Shown here piece by piece: positions 10,005 to 22,229 of a stretch of 64,000 nt of DNA. The DNA comes from Megascapheus bottae (Eukaryota > Chordata > Mammalia > Rodentia > Geomyidae): NCBI GenBank assembly GCA_024803745.1, contig JANJXV010000100.1:3038001-3102000 (forward strand), written 5' to 3'. Positions within the stretch are counted from its first letter, which is position 1; every line of letters starts with the position of its first letter. The position numbers were made by a program, and so were the translations under genes. The notes under the pieces are model-generated. The model was not told the origin of the DNA and did not search any database. It saw nothing but the letters and a program-made list of their open reading frames with translations.

Positions 10005-11740
10005 GAATGGAAGCCATCATGCTGGCTCACAACTTAATTTCAGCTACTTAGGAGGCTCAGGGCTTAGGATCACAGGTCAAAGCCAACCAGGGCCCTACAG
10101 TGTGTGAGATCGAACTCTGTGAACATACAATGACTGTAAGAGGAATCTCACTGCCTGGGAATGTAGCCTAATGGTAGAGTGCTCCCCTAGAATGCATGAA
10201 GACCTAGGTTCTATTCACCTGTACCGCATTCTCAGAAAAGAGCTAGAAGTGGCGCTGTGTCTCAAGAGGCAGAGCACTCACCTTGGGCAAGCCAGTCCAA
10301 TGAAAATGTCTAGGCCCTGAGTCCAAGCCCTAGGACTGGCAAAAAGAAAAAAAAAGAGCAATCTTACTTAAGTAACAAGGAATGTACCCTATATTTATAC
10401 AGACTGAAAAATTCATTAAGAAATTAGAAAATATATATAAAGTGCATATTTTCTTTTGTGTGTTGGGACTGGGTCTTCAACTGAGTGCTTCAGCTCTATC
10501 CCTGACCTTTTCTGCTCAAGGCTAGCACTCTACCAATGGAGCCCCAAATCAACTATCTTCAATTGAGATATAAGCGATGAATATTTCAGGGTGCTTCATG
10601 AAAAACATTTTTATAAATTGAAACGTTCAACACAGTCTTATTTTAGTATGAATGTTGAGATGGGAAGAGATAGAAAAAGTGAAATGTTTCCTGATCCTCA
10701 TAGAGAAGAGACTCAGCAGAACCACTGTGGTCTGCAGGCTTCTTTGTGAGTTTTGTTTGCTTGTTTGATTTTTGTCAATTGTGGGGCTTGAACTCTGGGC
10801 CTGGGCACTGTCCCTGAGCTCTTCAGCTCAAGGCTAGTGCTTTAATCTGTGAGCCACAGTGCCACTTCTGTTTTTTCTGGCAGTTAACTGGGTACTTTGG
10901 CTGGCTTTAAACTTTGATTCTCAGATTATAGGTGTGAGGTACCATCACCAGGCTGCTGCTCTGTTACTATGCAGGTTCTGGATCAAGAACTTTAAGTTCT
11001 TACTTCAATTTTTTCTTCTCTTGCCTGATACTCTGCCATTTGAACGAAGCCCCAGTTCCTGGTCTTTGTTGGTTAATGAGAGATATTCTGATTTTCTAAT
11101 ACTCAGAGCCATGATTATAAAACCCAGCATTTTACTTACTTGAATAAATTAAGAGACAGGACCTAGTGAGATGGAAAACAAAATTTTGTTGTTGTTGTTT
11201 GCGGTGCTTGAACTCTGTGCCTGGGCTGTTCCTCAGATCTTCAGTTCAATGCCAGTGCTCTACTACTATTGATTTGGCCAGTCCTGGGCTTGAACTCAGG
11301 GACTGAGCACTGTCCTTATATTTTCTCAAGGCTAGGGATCTACCACTTCAGCCTCAGCACCACTTCCAGCATTTTTCTATGTATGTGGTATTGAGGAATT
11401 GAACCCAGGTCTTCGTGCATGCTAGGCAAGCACTCTACCACTAGGCCAAACTCCCAGCCCCAAATTATTCATCATTACTATTAGCTATCTTCTTGTTTTA
11501 TTATTGATTCATCATGGTGCTTGGTCTTTGGGCCTGGACACTGTCCCTGAGCTCTTCAGCTGAAGGCTAGCGCTCTTCCTCTACAGCTCCATTTTTGGTT
11601 TCTGGTAGTTAATTGGTGATGTAAGCCTCACAAACATATGTGTCCAGGCTGGCTTTGGGCTTTGAACCAAGATCCTCCAATCTCAGCCTCCACAGTAGCT
11701 AGAATTACACGCTTCAGCCAGCAGTGCCTGACTGTTTGAT
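10005..11740. repeat. SINE-dense block, copy A
   Basis: A sense composite SINE spans 10005-10360: a 'catgctggctcac' head, 'ctacttaggaggctcag', two tRNA-like modules with 'aatggtagagtgctc' and 'gaagtggcgctgtg', and an A-rich tail. It is followed by antisense SINEs at about 10455-10560, 10770-10960, 11190-11275, 11276-11465 and 11510-11735. DNA between them is AT-rich without genes. Copy B carries the same set at 24520-26405. Confidence 0.82.
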
Positions 11741-11921
11741 GTCTCTGTCTCTGTCTCTCTGTCTCTGTCTGTCTGCCTGTCTGTCTCTCTCTCTCTCTGT
11801 CTCTCTCTCTGTCTCTGTCTCTCTGTCTCTCTCTCTCTCTCTGTGTCTCTCTCTCTGTCTCTCTCTGTCTCTCTCTCTCTGTCTCTCTCTCTGTCTCTCT
11901 CTCTGTCTCTCTCTCTGTCTC

Positions 11922-11998
<77 letters not shown>
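11741..11998. repeat. (TC)n microsatellite, copy A
   Basis: This is a long TC/TCTG tract of about 258 bp on the plus strand, immediately upstream (plus strand) of an antisense SINE. Long Arg-Glu or Ser-Leu repeat open frames across it are artefacts of the repeat. The copy B tract is only about 114 bp. Confidence 0.97.
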
Positions 11999-12000
<2 letters not shown>

Positions 12001-12002
<2 letters not shown>

Positions 12003-12700
12003 GGTTGTAAGACTTTAATTGTGCACCTGGGCAGTGTCCCTGGGCTCTTCAGCTCAAGGCTACAACCTGAAACACCTTGAGCCAGAGTGTCACTTCTGGT
12101 TTTCTGGTGCTTAAGTGGAAGTAACAGTTTCATGGACTTTAGTGTCTGGCCTGGCTTTGAACTGTGATCCGCAGATCCCAACCTTCTGAGATCATTTCCA
12201 GCTTTTTTTTTTGGTGTAAGTGTTACAGAGTAATTGAACACAGGGCTTTGTGAATTCTAGGCAAGCAAACTACCACTAGTGTGCACTCCAGCCTTAGATA
12301 AGGGCTTTCTTTTTCTTTTTCTTTTTTTCACTCATGGGGCTTGAACTCTGGGCCTGGATGTTTACCTTAAGCTCTTCAGCTCAAGGCAAGAGCTCTACCA
12401 CTTGAGGCACATTGTCATTTTGAATTTTCTGGATTATTTGGAAATAAGATTCTCACAGATTTTTATGCCTGGGCCGTCTTTGAACTTTGATCCTCCAGGG
12501 TAGCTATGATTACCAGGGTGAGCCACCAGTCACGGGCATTAGATTATTATTTTTGCATGTCCTATGGCTTCAACTCATGGCCAGACCACTGTCCTAGGGC
12601 TTGCTCAGGGATACCACTTTACTTCAGCCAGCCAACTCCCGGTCCAAATAGGCCACTCTTGAAGCTAGAATTACAGAGATCTGCCATAATACTGGCGTGT
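12001..12700 (-). repeat. Antisense SINE cluster, copy A
   Basis: There are three to four antisense SINEs: about 12003-12205, 12206-12298, 12320-12540 and a degraded one at 12541-12690. They show 'gggctcttcagctcaaggct', 'cttgagccagagtgtcac' and 'ggcttgaactctgggcctgg'. These match 26525-27190 in copy B. No gene is present. Confidence 0.78.
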
Positions 12701-12849
12701 CATTATCTAAGTATATAATTTTTCTTCTATTTTTGATGGCTTTTCCTTAGTGGACATATTTCCTACATATTTTATGGAAAACTTCCTTCCCACTGGGGCC
12801 ATAAGTTAAGCCTAGTGAAAGAGTTCTTGCCGAGCATGAATGAAGACCC

Positions 12850-13538
12850 AGTGTTTTGTTGAGAAGTTTTGCATCGATGTTCATCAAAGAAATGGGTCTA
12901 TAGTTCTCTTTCTTTGATGAATCTCTGTCTGGTTTGGGAATGAGGGATATACTGGCTTCACAGAATGAGTTTGGTAAAGAACTTTCATTTTCAATTTCGT
13001 TGAAGAGCTTGAGGAGTATTGGTGTGAGCTCTGCTTTGAAGACCTTATAGAATTCAGCTGTGAATCCATCTGGCCCTGGGCTCTTTTTAAGTGGAAGTTG
13101 TCTAATTTCCATTTCTATTTCAGAGCTTGAAATAGGCCTGTTGAGTTGGGTTAGCTCTTCTTGGTTCAGTGTGGGTATGTTAATATTGTCTAGGAATTCA
13201 TCCATTTCTTCTAGATTCTCAAATTTGTTGGCGTAAAGGTTTGAGAAGTGTTCCCTCATGATATTCTGGATCTTGGTAATTTCTGTCGTGATATTACCAT
13301 TTTCATCTGCGATTTTGTTTATTTCGATATGCTCTCTTGTTTTTTTGGTAAGATTTGCTAAGGGCTTGTCAATTTTGTTAATTCTTTCAAAGAACCAACT
13401 CCTTGTTTTGTTGATTCTTTCTATAGGTTGTTTTAATTCCAAATCATTTAATTCTGCTTTGATTTTAATAATTTCCTTTCTCCTAATGGGTTTAGGGTTG
13501 GTTTGTTGCTCTTTTTCCAGGAGGTTAAAGTGAGACAT
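12850..13538 (-). pseudogene. L1 ORF2 linker/RT N-terminal fragment, copy B
   Basis: About 230 codons stay open on the minus strand. Visible in order are a Lys-rich linker, '[17 protein letters not shown]', the RT fingers motif [25 protein letters not shown] and [11 protein letters not shown]. This is the RT region just upstream of the catalytic palm. The first residue at 13538 is an internal Met; true ORF2 would start near 14440. At 12851 the frame leaves L1, and the last 30 or so codons of the open frame (12747-12850) are unrelated flank. The FADD motif is therefore missing from this copy's main piece. Confidence 0.85.
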
Positions 13539-16282
13539 TAACTAGTTGGTTTGCCATTTTTCCAACTTGCTGTTGTAGGCACTCAGCGCTATAAATTTTC
13601 CTCTGAGTACTGCCTTTGTTGTGTCCCTAAGGAGTTGATATTTGTGTGCTCCTAATTGTTAAATTTCATAAAGAGTTGGATATCTGTTCTGATCTCTTCG
13701 ATTACGCATTGTTTATGATTCAACAATGTGTTGTTCAGTCTCCATGAGTTACAGGGTTTTCGTTTTTGGAGATGTGTATTCAGCTCCAATTTGATGCGTT
13801 TATAGTCTGAGAGTGTGCATGGAATAATTTCAGTGTTTCTGAATCTGTCCAGGTTTGTTTTATGGCCTAAGATGTGGTCTATTATGGAAAATGTTCCATG
13901 TGCTGCTGAGAAAAACATATATTGTGTTGTTACTGGGTGGAATATTCTGCAGATGTCTGTTAGATCTAGTTGGTCTATATAGTTGTTCAGTTCTAAGGTT
14001 TCTCTGTTGAGTTTTGCCTTGTTGATCTGTCCATAGGTGTGAGTGGTGTGGTAAACTCACCAAAAATCACTGTATTTCGATGTATGTATGGTTTCAGTGT
14101 AAGTAAAGTTTGCTTGATGAAGTTTGGAGCTCCGGGATTGGGTGTGTAAATATTTAGGATCGTTATGTCTTCCTGGAGGAAAGATTCCTTTAGTAGTATG
14201 TAGTCACCTTCTTTGTCTTTTCTTACTAATTTTAGTTTGAAGTCTATTGTATCAGATATGAGGATGGCAACTCCAGCCTGTTTATGGGGGCAGTTAGCTT
14301 GATAGAGTTTATTCCAACCTCTCACTTTCAAAAGATGATTGTTTTGGGGTAAGATGTGTCTCTTGAAGACAGCAGAACAATGGCTCTTGCTTTTTGATCC
14401 AACTAGACAGCCTATGCCGTTTAATTGGAGAGTTAAGTCCATTGATATTGAGAGTCAGGATTGAGCGATATTTATTAGTTCCTACCATATTTAAAAGCTT
14501 TTAGTAGGGCCTGTGTCTTGACAGTTCTTGTGGTCCTTAGATGGTATGCTGTTTAGGGGCCATTTCTTTCCCTATATTGCATTTATTTTGGTTTTCTATG
14601 TATAGAGCATCTTTGAGAATTCTCTGTAGTGTTGGTTTTGTTTCGACATATTGTTGCAGCTTTTCCCTGGAATGGAATGTTTTTATTGTTCCCTCATTTA
14701 TGAATGAGAGCTTAGCTGGCTACAATATTCTTAGTTGGTAGTTATTTGATTTAAGGGCATGACATATATGCATCCAGTCACTTCGTGCTTGCATGGTCTC
14801 TGCTGAGAAATCTGGGGTTATTCTGATTGGTTTGCCTTTATAGGTTACTGATCCCTTTTCCCTGGCTGCCTTTAGGATCTTTCCTTTCGTTTCTATTGAT
14901 CCAGTTCGGATCACAATGTGGCGGTGGGATGTTCTTTTCTGGTCAGGTCTGTTTGGGGTTCTAAAAGCTTTTTGTATCTGGATGGGCCTGCCCTTCTGGA
15001 TATTTGGGAAATTTTCTGAGATGATTCCCTGAAGTGTATTTCCAATACCATTGACCTCTTTATCCATGCCCTCCTCAATACCAACTAGCCTTAAATTAGG
15101 CTTCCTATTTGTATCTTGGACCTCCTGAAGCGATCTGTCATATTTCCTAGATTTGGATTGACTCATTTTCTGTTCTTTCTGTATAATACCTAAATTATCT
15201 TCAGCCCCGGAAATTCTCTCCTCTGCATTGTCTAACCTGCTATCAAAGCTATCTACTTTATTTTTCATCTCCCTTGCTTCTAATTGCTCATTTTTGATGC
15301 CTTGCATCTCTTGTTTTAGATCATGTATGGATTTCTTTATCTCCTTGATTTCCTTTTGAGTGGTTAGCTCAGTAGCTTTATTTTCTTTGGATATTTGCTG
15401 GAGTTTGGTCACGTTTTTATTTGTGGATTCTATGAATTCATCCATCTTTCTTTCAAAAACCTTTATTATGGCCTCCTTTATGGCTCCTTCTCTTTCATTA
15501 TCACCTTGTTTTTGCTTTCCTCTTGTTCAGCTATGGCTTCCTCCATTATCTCTTTCTTTATATTTTCACATTTTCCATTAATGATGTTTATCAATTGCGT
15601 TTGTGTAGCACTTGGAAGACTCTCCTCTAGGTGTGCCAGTGACTGTTGCATTGTCTGTTTACATTGGGTGGGGGATGTTGTTTCTTGATTTGACATTTTT
15701 CTTGAGTTTCTTGTTCTGCCCATTTGAAAATGGGAGCAAGATTACTACTAAATACGATTATAGATATTTAGATATAACCAACCTAGACCTCTGTAGCTGG
15801 CAGACACTAGATGTTCTCAAGTTTTGATTGGTATTATCACTCTTTCTTTTTGTGCACTTACAGACCAGTCTAATACAACCACTGATAAGCGATTTATACC
15901 CAAAACAATAAGCCTCTCAATCCAATCTCTATTGTCTTTAAGTCCCTCTGAGCCTAGAGAATAATTAACCACCTACATATACAATATTGCTCAACAGCCA
16001 TCAAGTGTAGATCCGTGCAGTATAAGGGTTGAAAGACGAGCAGAGGTCCAGAGATAGAAAAAAAGAATGAGAGAGGTCAGGGGAGGTACAAGAGGATTAA
16101 CGTAGGAGTGTAAGAATATGGTAGTCATGAAGAAAAGGTATAGCATAAGGATAACTGACCTAAGTTGGTAAGTAGGTAGCATATTTGAGTACAAAGTTTG
16201 GAAAGTATTAGAATAAAACTTATGTGTTGCTGCACGACTAGCTCTTAGCCCAACCAGGGGCTGCACAGTGGACCATGGGATG
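12852..16282 (-). mobile_element. L1 element, 5' half, copy B
   Basis: This minus-strand L1 begins abruptly inside the RT domain of ORF2 ('ttttgttgagaagttttgc') at the duplication joint. It contains the ORF2 linker and RT start (12852-13540), endonuclease (13650-14442), ORF1 (14720-15723) and 5'UTR (to about 16282). The ORF2 open stretch 12850-13538 carries the pre-RT blocks [14 protein letters not shown] and [13 protein letters not shown]. The endonuclease start is in another frame from the rest of that domain, so ORF2 is dead. Confidence 0.9.
14720..15723 (-). pseudogene. L1 ORF1, longest surviving copy (B)
   Basis: The C-terminal 241 codons (14720-15445) are open. They contain a coiled coil (KEIKEIKKSIHDLKQEMQ), the RRM-like block NLRLVGIEEG and the C-terminal domain ending NNYQLRIL. 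The N-terminal 80 codons (15478-15723) are in another frame, separated by a one-base deletion near 15497 ('ttcattatc' where copies A and C have 'ttcacttatc'). Copy D shares that deletion. L1 ORF1p normally has about 330-370 residues, consistent with the combined span. Confidence 0.87.
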
Positions 16283-16410
16283 GATCTGTTTTTCTTGTCT
16301 ACGTTGAGGGAAAGTGGTATTTTACAAGATGCAGAAGCGAAGATTTCAGAAGCCAATGCTGTGAGTGAATTAGCTCGTAAAAAGCATTTTCATTTTCTTT
16401 TAACTTTCTG

Positions 16411-17399
16411 CCAGTCTTGGGGCTTGAATTCAGGGCCTGAGCACTGTCCTCGGGTTTTCTCAAGTCTAGCCCTCTGCCACTTGAGCCACAGTGCCACATC
16501 TAGATTTTCTATCTATGTGATACTGAACAATCAAACCCAGATCTACATGGATGCTAGGCAAGCACTCTACCACTATGCCAAACACTCAACCCTGACATAG
16601 TAATTATAAAGTCATCATCATCATATCAAAATATCCTTTCTCCTACAAAGAATGAACACTTATCTATGTGTGTAATGCTTTTTTTTAAATTTCACTAATT
16701 CTTCTGTGTTTTTCCCTCTTGCATTTTTTACACATGACAGCAAAGCTAATCATCAGGAAAAAATTGATTAGGATACAGAAACCTAATAATATGCTAGTAG
16801 ATTGACTTCAAAAATATGTGAAAGATGCCCTGTGTGTTTGACCTGGTGGTAGAGTCCTTGGGTACCAAGCAAAAGACTCAGGTTTTATTCCTCATTACCA
16901 CATACATAGAAAACGCTGCAAGTGGTGCTGTGGCTCGGTGGGACAGCTAAAGCCTAAAGAAAGCCCAAGAACAATGTTCACACTCTGAGGTCAAGTCCCA
17001 AGACTAGCAAAAACAAAAAAAAATTCGACAAGGGGCAAAATGCAGGCAGAGAAGGCACTGTGAAGCAAATGTTTTGTAAAGTATGAGGGCATATTTACCC
17101 TTGAGTTTGGATCTTACCTAAGAACGGCTCCTTGAGCCTAAGACCAGACTGGTTGTTGGGCCTAGTGGAAGACATTGGGAATGGACAAATAAGGTGTGCT
17201 GTTTACTACATCCACATGTATATTGTGAGATTGGAGGAGAGATTCAGTCTCCAGTATGTCTTTGGTGAGGTCTTCTGTGAGCAAGGATCTTTGGTCATTG
17301 GGCCCTGAAAGGTGACCCTGCCTCCCTCACAATGGAACAGAATATGGAACCCTGGTAACCAAGCCACTGTAACTAACAACCAGCTCAAGCCATCTCACT
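16411..17399. repeat. Two SINEs and flank beside L1 5' end, copy B
   Basis: An antisense SINE lies at about 16411-16603. A sense SINE lies at about 16838-17020: 'gtttgacctggtggtagag', 'cattaccacatacatagaaaa', 'gtggtgctgtggctcgg', then an A-rich end. Unlike copy A the second SINE is complete. Positions 17020-17399 are non-coding flank shared with copies C and D, ending near 'ctcacttgg', where L1 ORF2 begins. Confidence 0.82.
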
Positions 17400-19222
17400 T
17401 GGTCTGTGAGGTGGAATCTTAGAGTTCTTTTGATATGCAATTCTTTTATGACCAGAGATGTTGAGCATTTCTTCATGTGTCTATAGGCCATTGTTGTTTC
17501 TTCTTCAGAGAAGACTCTCTTTAAGTCTTTGGCCCATTTTTTAATGGGATGGGTGTTACTTTGGAGGTTAGTTTTGGAGTGATTCAATTTTTTGAGTTGT
17601 TGATATATTTTAGATATGAGGCCTTTTCCGTTGTTTGGTTGGTGAAGATCTTCTCCCACTCTGTAGACTTCCTGATAAGTTTACTAGCTATATCCGTTGC
17701 CATATGAAAGCTCTGCAATTTAATGCAGTCCCACTTATCCAGCCTTTCTCTGATTTCTTGTGATTCTTGGTCCTTATTAAGCAAGTTTCGACCTGTGCCA
17801 AGGAGGCCTAGTGTATCTCCTATTCCTTCCTGTAAACTTTTCAATGTGTCAGCTTTTACCTCCAGGTCTTTGATCCATTTGGAGTTAATTCTAGTGCAAG
17901 GTGACAAAGAAGGATCCAACTTTAGTTTTCTGCTGGTGCTTAACCAGTTCTGCCAGCACAACTTGTTGAAGAGGCTATCTTTCTTCCATTCTATTTTTTG
18001 GCTCCCTTGTCAAAGATTAGGTGGCCATAGGTCTGTGGTTTAATATCTGGGTCCACAGTTCTATTCCATTGGACTTCAGGCCTGTTCTTGTGCCAGTACC
18101 AAGCTGTTTTGAGAATTATAGCTCTGTAATAGTCTAAAGTTTGGAATTGAAATTCCTCCAGCGCTGTTCTTTCTGCTACGGAGTGTTTTTGCTTACGGGG
18201 TGTATTAGTATTCCATATGAAATTTTAAATGGCCTCTTCTATTTCTTTAAAGAATGACTTTGGGATGTTGATGGGTATTGCATTGAATTTGTAGATAGCC
18301 CTTGGCAAGATTCTCATTTTCACAATGTTGATTCTTCCAATCCAGGAGCATGGGAGGTTTTTCCATTTCCTTAGTTCTGCTTTAATTTCCTTTTTTAGGG
18401 TTTTAAAGTTTTCATCTAAACGGTCCTTTACATTCTTAGTTAAGCTAATTCCTAGGTACTTTATTTTCTTTGAGGTTATTGTGAAAGGAGTTTCTTTCCT
18501 GATTATTTCTCATTCCTCTCACTATTGGCGTAAAGGAAGGCAGTTGATTTGTGAGGGTTGATTTTATGGCCTGCTACCCTTCCAAAGCTTTGAATCAGCT
18601 CAAGGAGCTTGGGAGTAGAGTCTATAGGATTCTTTAAATACAGAATCATGTCATCTGCAAAGAGGGATAGTTTTATTTCCTCTTTCCCTACTTGGATCCC
18701 CTTTATGCTTGCTTCTTGCCTTATTGCACTGCCTAGGAAATTTAGTACTATGTTAGAAAGGAGTGGAGAGAGTGGGCATCCTTGTCTCATTCCTGATTTT
18801 AGAGGGAATGGCTTTAGATTTTCACCATTAAGTATAATACTAGCAGTGGGTTTCTCATACACAGCCTTTATTACATTGAGAAATGTTCCATGGAGTCCTA
18901 GTTTCTCCACATCTTTTAACATAAAGAGGTTTTGGATCTAGTCAAATGCCTTTTCCGCATCTATTGCGACGATTATGTGATTTTTGTCCTTGCTCCTGTT
19001 GATGTGTTGAATTATATTAATTGATTTGTGTATGTTGAACCAGCTTTGCCTCCCTGTGATGAATCCAGTTTGATCATAGTGTATAATTTTTTGATGAGTT
19101 GTTGTAGACGGTTGGCCAGTATTTTGTTGAGAAGTTTTTCATCGATGTTCTTGCCTTATTGCACTGCCTAGGAATTCTAGTCCTATGTTAAAAAGGAGGG
19201 GAGAGAGTGGGATCCTGAATGG
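17400..19222 (-). mobile_element. L1 ORF2 fragment with internal repeat, copy B
   Basis: Minus-strand ORF2 runs from near its C-terminus (17400) to the RT domain (19152), then repeats a piece of itself (19153-19222, matching about 18713-18780). The open frame 18503-18922 holds the RT palm: [14 protein letters not shown], the catalytic FADDMILYL and [12 protein letters not shown]. Parts 17327-17961 cover the C-terminal domain in two frames. Copies A and D keep a shorter version, so the extra L1 here may come from recombination with another L1. Confidence 0.87.
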
Positions 19223-20490
19223 TACCCCTTAGCCCTTTTATGCAAAGCTTAGGCCTGAGGCATTTTAAGGACAATTCAACGCTCTGTTTTTTGCTGGTTA
19301 AATTAGAGGTAAAAATCTTATGGAATTTATTGCATGGCTGATTTTGAACTGGAATCCTCAGGTCTCAGCTTATCTTGAGTAGCTAGGATTACAGTATTTT
19401 ACAACCTGTAAGCTCATAAACATAGCTTCTGATCCAAACACTCATTGTTCAATTTAACTAACAAGATGTGAGGAAAGATGATTGACTGTAATTTACTAGA
19501 TGGGCATCTAGTGAGTATAAATTTCCACTTCCACTCTGAAGCCAGGGAAATGTTTCTGGTACATGTTTCAACTATCTCCCAAAGAGGAAATAATGTGTGA
19601 GTACGTTTGCTAGTATTTCAGATAGGAGATGGACTTTGGTGTTTGGAACCTGTTGGGCAGAGTGTATCAGCTGGGCTGTGATAACAGAGATGATTTTTCA
19701 GACAGGAATATTTTCATCCCAGACAGACTTAATCCAGATCCTTGGATTTCAGGCCTTGAGTAGATAGAATTACAAGTGTGAGCTGCCACCACCACCTGGT
19801 TCATTTTGGAAACCTTAATTGCTTCTCATTTGTTCCTTTCCTTTTTTGGAAGATTGATCTAAGCTGGCTGCTTGTGCATCACAATGAAGTGATTGGCCTC
19901 AGGAATTGCAAATATTTGTTTCATCAGCACGGAATGAATGAAGTTGATCTAAACCCAATAGTATTTTCCTTGTGATAAATAGGGAACTTACCTATATCAT
20001 TTTTCCTTGCATTTCCTTTCCCAAAGCAAGCAACATGTTTCTTAAAAACTATACTTCAAGAGAATATTATAATTAGAAGCTATCTTCTGCACACTTCAGA
20101 ATAGTCCTTGCATTTATAAACATATATGACAATATTAGGTAGAAGAATGGTGACTGTTAGTTTCATAACTATTTCATATGTTTTACTCTTTAAGGCTCAT
20201 TAACTCAAGAAAGGATTAAATACATTGAGATAATAGTAGAACATAGCTGCTGCTGATTTGATGTGTTTGCAGATGATACACAGATTTATTAGGATTACTC
20301 AAAAGTTTTCTTCAAATTTTCAGTAGTAGACTGCTATGCTAACTGGAAGGTGATAGTAATGATGCTGAAATTCTAGGAATCAGCTATGAAGCAGAATTTC
20401 AGGGCAGAGTATTTGCTAGGGACTTAATTTCTAAGACGCATATCAAGAATATTGAACTATAACACCAAATGATGGAGGACTCAGCGTCAC
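19223..20490. other. Low-copy intergenic DNA, copy B
   Basis: No gene is recognised. Short antisense SINE remnants lie at about 19335-19405 and 19725-19800. It is colinear with 4691-5954 and 62426-63690. The small open frames are not conserved in length between copies. Confidence 0.6.
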
Positions 20491-21860
20491 ATTTTGTTTG
20501 TTTTATGCAAGTCCTGGGACTTGAACCCAGGGACTGGGAAATGTCCTTAAATGTTTTTTTTTCCTTCTGGCTAGTGTTCTACCACTTGATCCACAGCTCC
20601 ACTTCCAGATTTTTGGTAATGAACTGTAAATCAGAATATCATGCAATTTGTTTGGGCTGGATTCAAACCTGATTCTGTGTAGATAGGATTCCAAGTGTGA
20701 GCGCACAGAGCCTGGCTAGTATCATTCAACATTCAAGTCATGGGACTGCAATTCTGCACCTGGGTCTTGTCACTGAGCTTTTCAGCTCAAGACTACTGCC
20801 CGATCCCTTCAGCCATTGGGCCACTTCTGGGTTTCTGGTGGTTAATTGGAGATAAGAGTCACATGGACTTCAGTGCCCAGGCTGACTTTGAACTGCTATC
20901 CTTGGATCCCAGCCTCTTGAGTAGCTACATTTACAAGTGTGAGCCACAATACCCGACTAAATTATTTTCAAGTTAATTTTTTTTGTTAAGTCAATATATA
21001 GTTGGCATACGGTTACATAAGTAATGAACACATTTCTTAAGAAAATTGTTATCCCCTCCCTCATTTTTCTCTGTTTTCCTACCCTCAGCCCCCTCTCCAC
21101 CCAGATTGTTCAGTTCATTTCCGTTTAGTGTCTTCCAAGTATCACTGTTCAATTGGTTCACCCTTTTTCCTTTGTTTTTTTTTTTTTTTTTACCATTTTA
21201 TTATACCCTCTCCATTCCCCAAATCACATAAACCTATGTACAAGACACAGGGTACCCGAATTCAACACAGTGACTACAGAGAATAAAACTAAAGGGAAAA
21301 AGAAGAAAAGAGGTAAAAAGCAAATAAAATGAAAGAACATCATACAGTACCTTAGAAGCAACAACACTGAAAAAACAAAACATAAAACCTTGGGCTGAAA
21401 ATATAGATTGCCTAGCATGTATGAAACCCTGGATTCCATTCCTCAGCACCACATAAACAAAAACTGGAAGTGCCACTGTGACTCAGCTGGTAGATTTCTA
21501 ACGTTCAGCACAGAGTGTCTCCAAGTGACAAAAATCTGTCACATTTAAGTCAGGCTTCAAAACTTTGCTAGGAACCAGTTACGTGATTTGGAAGAAAGTC
21601 CAATTTTCAAAAAATCACTAGCCAGGCGCTGGGGGGTCATAATTGTCATTCTACTAGCCAGGGAGAAGGTGATTCAAAGCCTTTGCAAGCAAAAAAACGA
21701 AAACAAAACAAACTGTAAGCTTCTTCTCTCCACTTATCCACCCAAAAACTAAGTGGAGTTGTGGCTAAAACTGGTACAGCATTAGCCTTGAGGAAAAAGA
21801 ACTAAGAGACCTTGCCCAGGTCCAAAGTTCAAGCTCCCCACCAAGAAAGAAAAAAAAAGG
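20490..21860. repeat. SINEs and probable L1 3'UTR, copy B
   Basis: Antisense SINEs lie at about 20490-20715 and 20740-20965. A C/T-rich probable L1 3'UTR spans about 20970-21350, and sense SINE pieces lie at about 21385-21545, 21615-21700 and 21745-21860. They match 5955-7328 in copy A. Positions 21861-22229 hold nothing recognisable. Confidence 0.72.
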
Positions 21861-22229
21861 AGTCCAGATACCTTAGTTTCAAAAGTATATTTGGATATCT
21901 TAGTAGATTTTTCTGATCTTTCCTCATTCATCTCATGGAACCACATAATCTTGATCCTGATCTGACTAATAGCCTTCATTGTGCTTAATAAATTCATTCC
22001 ACATATTCCAGTAGAATCTGGACAGCTAACAGCCACTTACCAATGCTTTATTCTACGTTTAGGCCAGTATGTCTTCATACCATCTCCACAGTCATCTAGA
22101 TCATCTTTCCAGAAGTATCATTGAGTGTAGAACACTCAGAACTAAAATAATTGCATAAAGATGTAATAAAACTCCTTCATTCATTAAGAAAATTTCTGTT
22201 CCACTTAGAGCAAGTACATTAGTGGTATT

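Larger units (their letters stand above)
1..12851. repeat. Tandem segmental duplication, copy A (left end outside window)
   Basis: The first bases match the sequence starting at 13184, and the match continues colinearly to about 12851/27365 with small indels. By eye the identity is about 95-97%. Both L1 and low-copy parts are shared (for example 5242-5440 against 19778-19975), so this is a segmental duplication and not just two insertions of one transposon. Copy A is shorter because about 0.9 kb is missing near 3738, about 0.45 kb of L1 near 4680, 27 bp near 10920 and about 140 bp near 11185. The unit ends at 12851, where SINE-flank sequence abruptly becomes L1 ORF2. Confidence 0.93.

Noticed and set aside
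10140..10230. tRNA genes in the SINE heads (A-box/B-box-like sequences)
   Set aside because: The tRNA-like parts lie inside dispersed SINEs with A-rich tails. No cloverleaf with a proper anticodon and acceptor stem is evident.
11714..12241. Long Arg/Glu-repeat protein on the minus strand
   Set aside because: It is the translation of a TC/GA microsatellite and flanking SINEs, with no codon bias or domain.
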